Source of the DNA: Rhizobium sp. AAP43
GTDB lineage: Bacteria; Pseudomonadota; Alphaproteobacteria; Rhizobiales; Rhizobiaceae
Direction: 5' to 3'
DNA length: 64,000 nt
NCBI RefSeq assembly: GCF_001296045.1
Contig: NZ_LJHS01000041.1
Coordinates: forward strand, 1-64,000
Positions within the stretch are counted from its first letter, which is position 1; every line of letters begins with the position of its first letter. A program made the translations under genes and the position numbers. Below are positions 62,309 through 64,000 of the stretch, one piece after another. The notes beneath the pieces were generated by a model. That model was not told the DNA's origin. It saw nothing but the letters and a program-made list of their open reading frames with translations, and ran no database searches.

Positions 62309-64000
62309 ATGGCACGAGAACCCTATCGGCCCATCTCAGGGCCTTCCGCAATCACGCCTGTAGCCCGCCCCGTGGACACCTATGTGCGCCCCGCCGAGCC
62401 TGCCCGCTCTCCACTCCATGAGTTGGCTGAGGGTCTGGCTTCGCTGGACACAGGGATGTCCGCCTTTCTGGCAAAGCGAAATGCAAAGGCTGAGGAGGCG
62501 GACAAGATCCGAGCCGAGGCGGCCTTCAACAAGAACAACTCCCTGGGGTGGGCTGAGGCAGTCCGACAAGGCAAGGTCCCTGCCCACGCCTCCCCGATCT
62601 TCATGCAGTCCTATAAGGCAGCCCAGGGCAATCTAGCGGGCATCCAGCTAAGGGACCAGTTCACCAAGGAGTACCTCTCCTGGGATGGACGCTCCAAGAA
62701 CGACCCCCAGGCCTTCCAAGCCTTCCTTGGGGAGTTCGTCTCCAAGAGCATTGGAACAGATGATGTCGATGTCCTACGTGGTCTCAATCCTCACATTGAG
62801 GCCCTGAAGTCTGACGCTTACGAGGTCTTCTCCAGCGAGTCCGCCAAGTCCGTCTATTCAGGGGCCATCAGCACCCGTGGTGCGATCCTGGGCAGGACCC
62901 TGGAGGCAGCCAGCGATGATGAGCTTACGACTGGGCAGACTATCGACCACGAGGGCCTTTGGGGTGACCTCATGGAGCAGCGCCGTGTAGCCCTGGAGGC
63001 AGGCACGAGGGCGGAGGACTTTGACGGGCAGTTGGTGGAGATCATCACCTCCAAGGCAGTGTCCCTCAATAACCCCGATCTCCTGGGCCTACTGGACCGC
63101 ACCACGGATGAGGCAGGGCTCCCGCTTAAGGACTACCCCAAGTTCGGCTCCATGAGGGACGAGGCGGTAAACGCCCTGGAGACCACGGGACGGCAGCGAA
63201 TGCTGGACCGTGACCGAGCCCAAGAGAAGGCTGACAAGGAGCGGGAGAAAGCGGTGGTGGTGAGCGTTGCCCGCACCATTGCCCAAGACCCCAGTGCCGA
63301 GATCCCAGAGGAGGTCTTGAGGGAATGGGAGAAGTACAACCCCAAGGCCCGCAAGGATCTCGTGGAGCTACGCAAGAGCCTCCTGGACGGTGAAGACCTG
63401 GAGGACCCATCAGAGATCCTGAGGCTTCATCGGGACGTTGCCGAAGGGGCAGACCGGGAGGAGATCCTTGCGGCGGCGGCAGCGGGCAAGATCCGCAATC
63501 CCCAGACGCTCACTGGGCTCCTGGACCGTGTGGAGAAGTACCAGAAGGCACGGCGCGAAGGCGGCGGCATGATCGAGAGCCAGACCTCCAAGCGGTTCGT
63601 CAAGGAGATCTCTAGGCGCACCGCTCCCGCTGGACTGGAGGCGGACCTCTTTGGCAACTTCGCGACCACCGATGAAGGCCTCCAGGCTATCCAGGACTTT
63701 GAGTTTGGCTTGATGTCTTGGGAGGAGAAGAACCCAGACGCCTCCTTAATCGAGCGGGAGCGATACGCGAACGAGTTGGGAGAGGTCATCCTCAGCCGCA
63801 TCAATCCAGATGCCGACGCAATGGACCCCACCAAGTACACGGGAGACGCGGACCTTGCCCAGCAGAAGGCACAGGAGCAGACATCTCAAGAGCCCCCCGT
63901 TGACATCGACTCTCTATATCAGGGGGACCAGCCACCGGCCTATGAGACATTGCCCAAGGCTTTCCAGGAGTACCTTGATCGTGAGGCGGGAGCCATGGGT
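62309..64000 (+). CDS. Large phage protein, probable internal virion protein (3' end outside window)
   Basis: This ORF is open from ATG 62309 to the window end: 564 codons, no stop. The N-terminus (REPYRPISGPSAITPVARPV, then DTYVRPAEPARSPLHELAEG) resembles the Pro-rich start of T7-like internal virion proteins from alphaproteobacterial and marine podophages. The rest is helical and very charged. It follows the 1163-residue protein gene by 19 bp, so the two are cotranscribed. Such proteins form the channel through which DNA enters the cell. The call is by pattern. Confidence 0.6.
   Translation, partial: MAREPYRPISGPSAITPVARPVDTYVRPAEPARSPLHELAEGLASLDTGMSAFLAKRNAKAEEADKIRAEAAFNKNNSLGWAEAVRQGKVPAHASPIFMQSYKAAQGNLAGIQLRDQFTKEYLSWDGRSKNDPQAFQAFLGEFVSKSIGTDDVDVLRGLNPHIEALKSDAYEVFSSESAKSVYSGAISTRGAILGRTLEAASDDELTTGQTIDHEGLWGDLMEQRRVALEAGTRAEDFDGQLVEIITSKAVSLNNPDLLGLLDRTTDEAGLPLKDYPKFGSMRDEAVNALETTGRQRMLDRDRAQEKADKEREKAVVVSVARTIAQDPSAEIPEEVLREWEKYNPKARKDLVELRKSLLDGEDLEDPSEILRLHRDVAEGADREEILAAAAAGKIRNPQTLTGLLDRVEKYQKARREGGGMIESQTSKRFVKEISRRTAPAGLEADLFGNFATTDEGLQAIQDFEFGLMSWEEKNPDASLIERERYANELGEVILSRINPDADAMDPTKYTGDADLAQQKAQEQTSQEPPVDIDSLYQGDQPPAYETLPKAFQEYLDREAGAMG

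Overview
This window is chromosomal DNA from an alphaproteobacterium of the Rhizobiaceae (Rhizobium, Agrobacterium, Sinorhizobium or a close relative). The evidence is a flagellar-motility-chemotaxis regulon in the characteristic rhizobial order, with lineage markers: the VisN/VisR and Rem regulators, MotC and MotE, FlaF/FlbT, four tandem flagellin genes, and a che operon carrying cheS, two cheY genes, cheD and cheT. I cannot name the species from the sequence alone.

Layout. 1-1.5 kb: 5' part of folD and a WecG/TagA-type glycosyltransferase, both on the minus strand. 1.6-12.6 kb (minus): distal flagellar genes, namely a FliL-like protein, FlgN-like, FlgJ-like and FliJ-like proteins, fliR, flhA, fliQ, flgD, flbT, flaF, flgL, flgK, flgE and the transcription factor gene rem. 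12.9-18.2 kb (minus): a lytic transglycosylase, fliK, motC, motB and a FliH-like protein. 18.4-23.3 kb (minus): four flagellin genes, each with its own leader and most with a strong terminator. 23.5-32.4 kb (minus): fliP, fliL, flgH, motE, flgI, flgA, flgG, fliE, flgC, flgB, a membrane protein gene, fliI and flgF, mostly overlapping by ATGA. 32.6-37.9 kb (plus): motA, fliM, fliN, fliG, flhB and an unrecognised gene. 37.9-50.1 kb (minus): visR, visN, fliF, then the che operon (icpA-cheS-cheY1-cheA-cheW-cheR-cheB-cheY2-cheD-cheT).

How it works together. VisN/VisR are expected to activate rem, and Rem the later flagellar genes. IcpA feeds CheA/CheW. CheY2 is the expected motor regulator, CheY1 with CheS a phosphate sink, and CheT a candidate phosphatase. 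MotA/B/C/E form and assemble the proton-driven stator, and FlaF/FlbT act on flagellin production after transcription. The four flagellin leaders share an RNA structure in which the Shine-Dalgarno sequence can pair with an upstream segment next to a CCGG...CCGG hairpin. This is the most interesting unexplained signal in the host part of the window.

50.6-57.5 kb is mixed: a DUF2934 gene translationally coupled to a glycogen synthase gene, several small proteins, an HWE-type histidine kinase, a BON-domain protein and a GH25 muramidase lipoprotein. At 57,574-57,590 lies what looks like the isolated 3' end of a tRNA gene. To its right the base and codon use changes (many CCC, GGG and AGG codons) and two very large virion-type ORFs begin. 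I read this as the left edge of a prophage, probably a T7-like podovirus, integrated at a tRNA gene and running out of the window at 64 kb.
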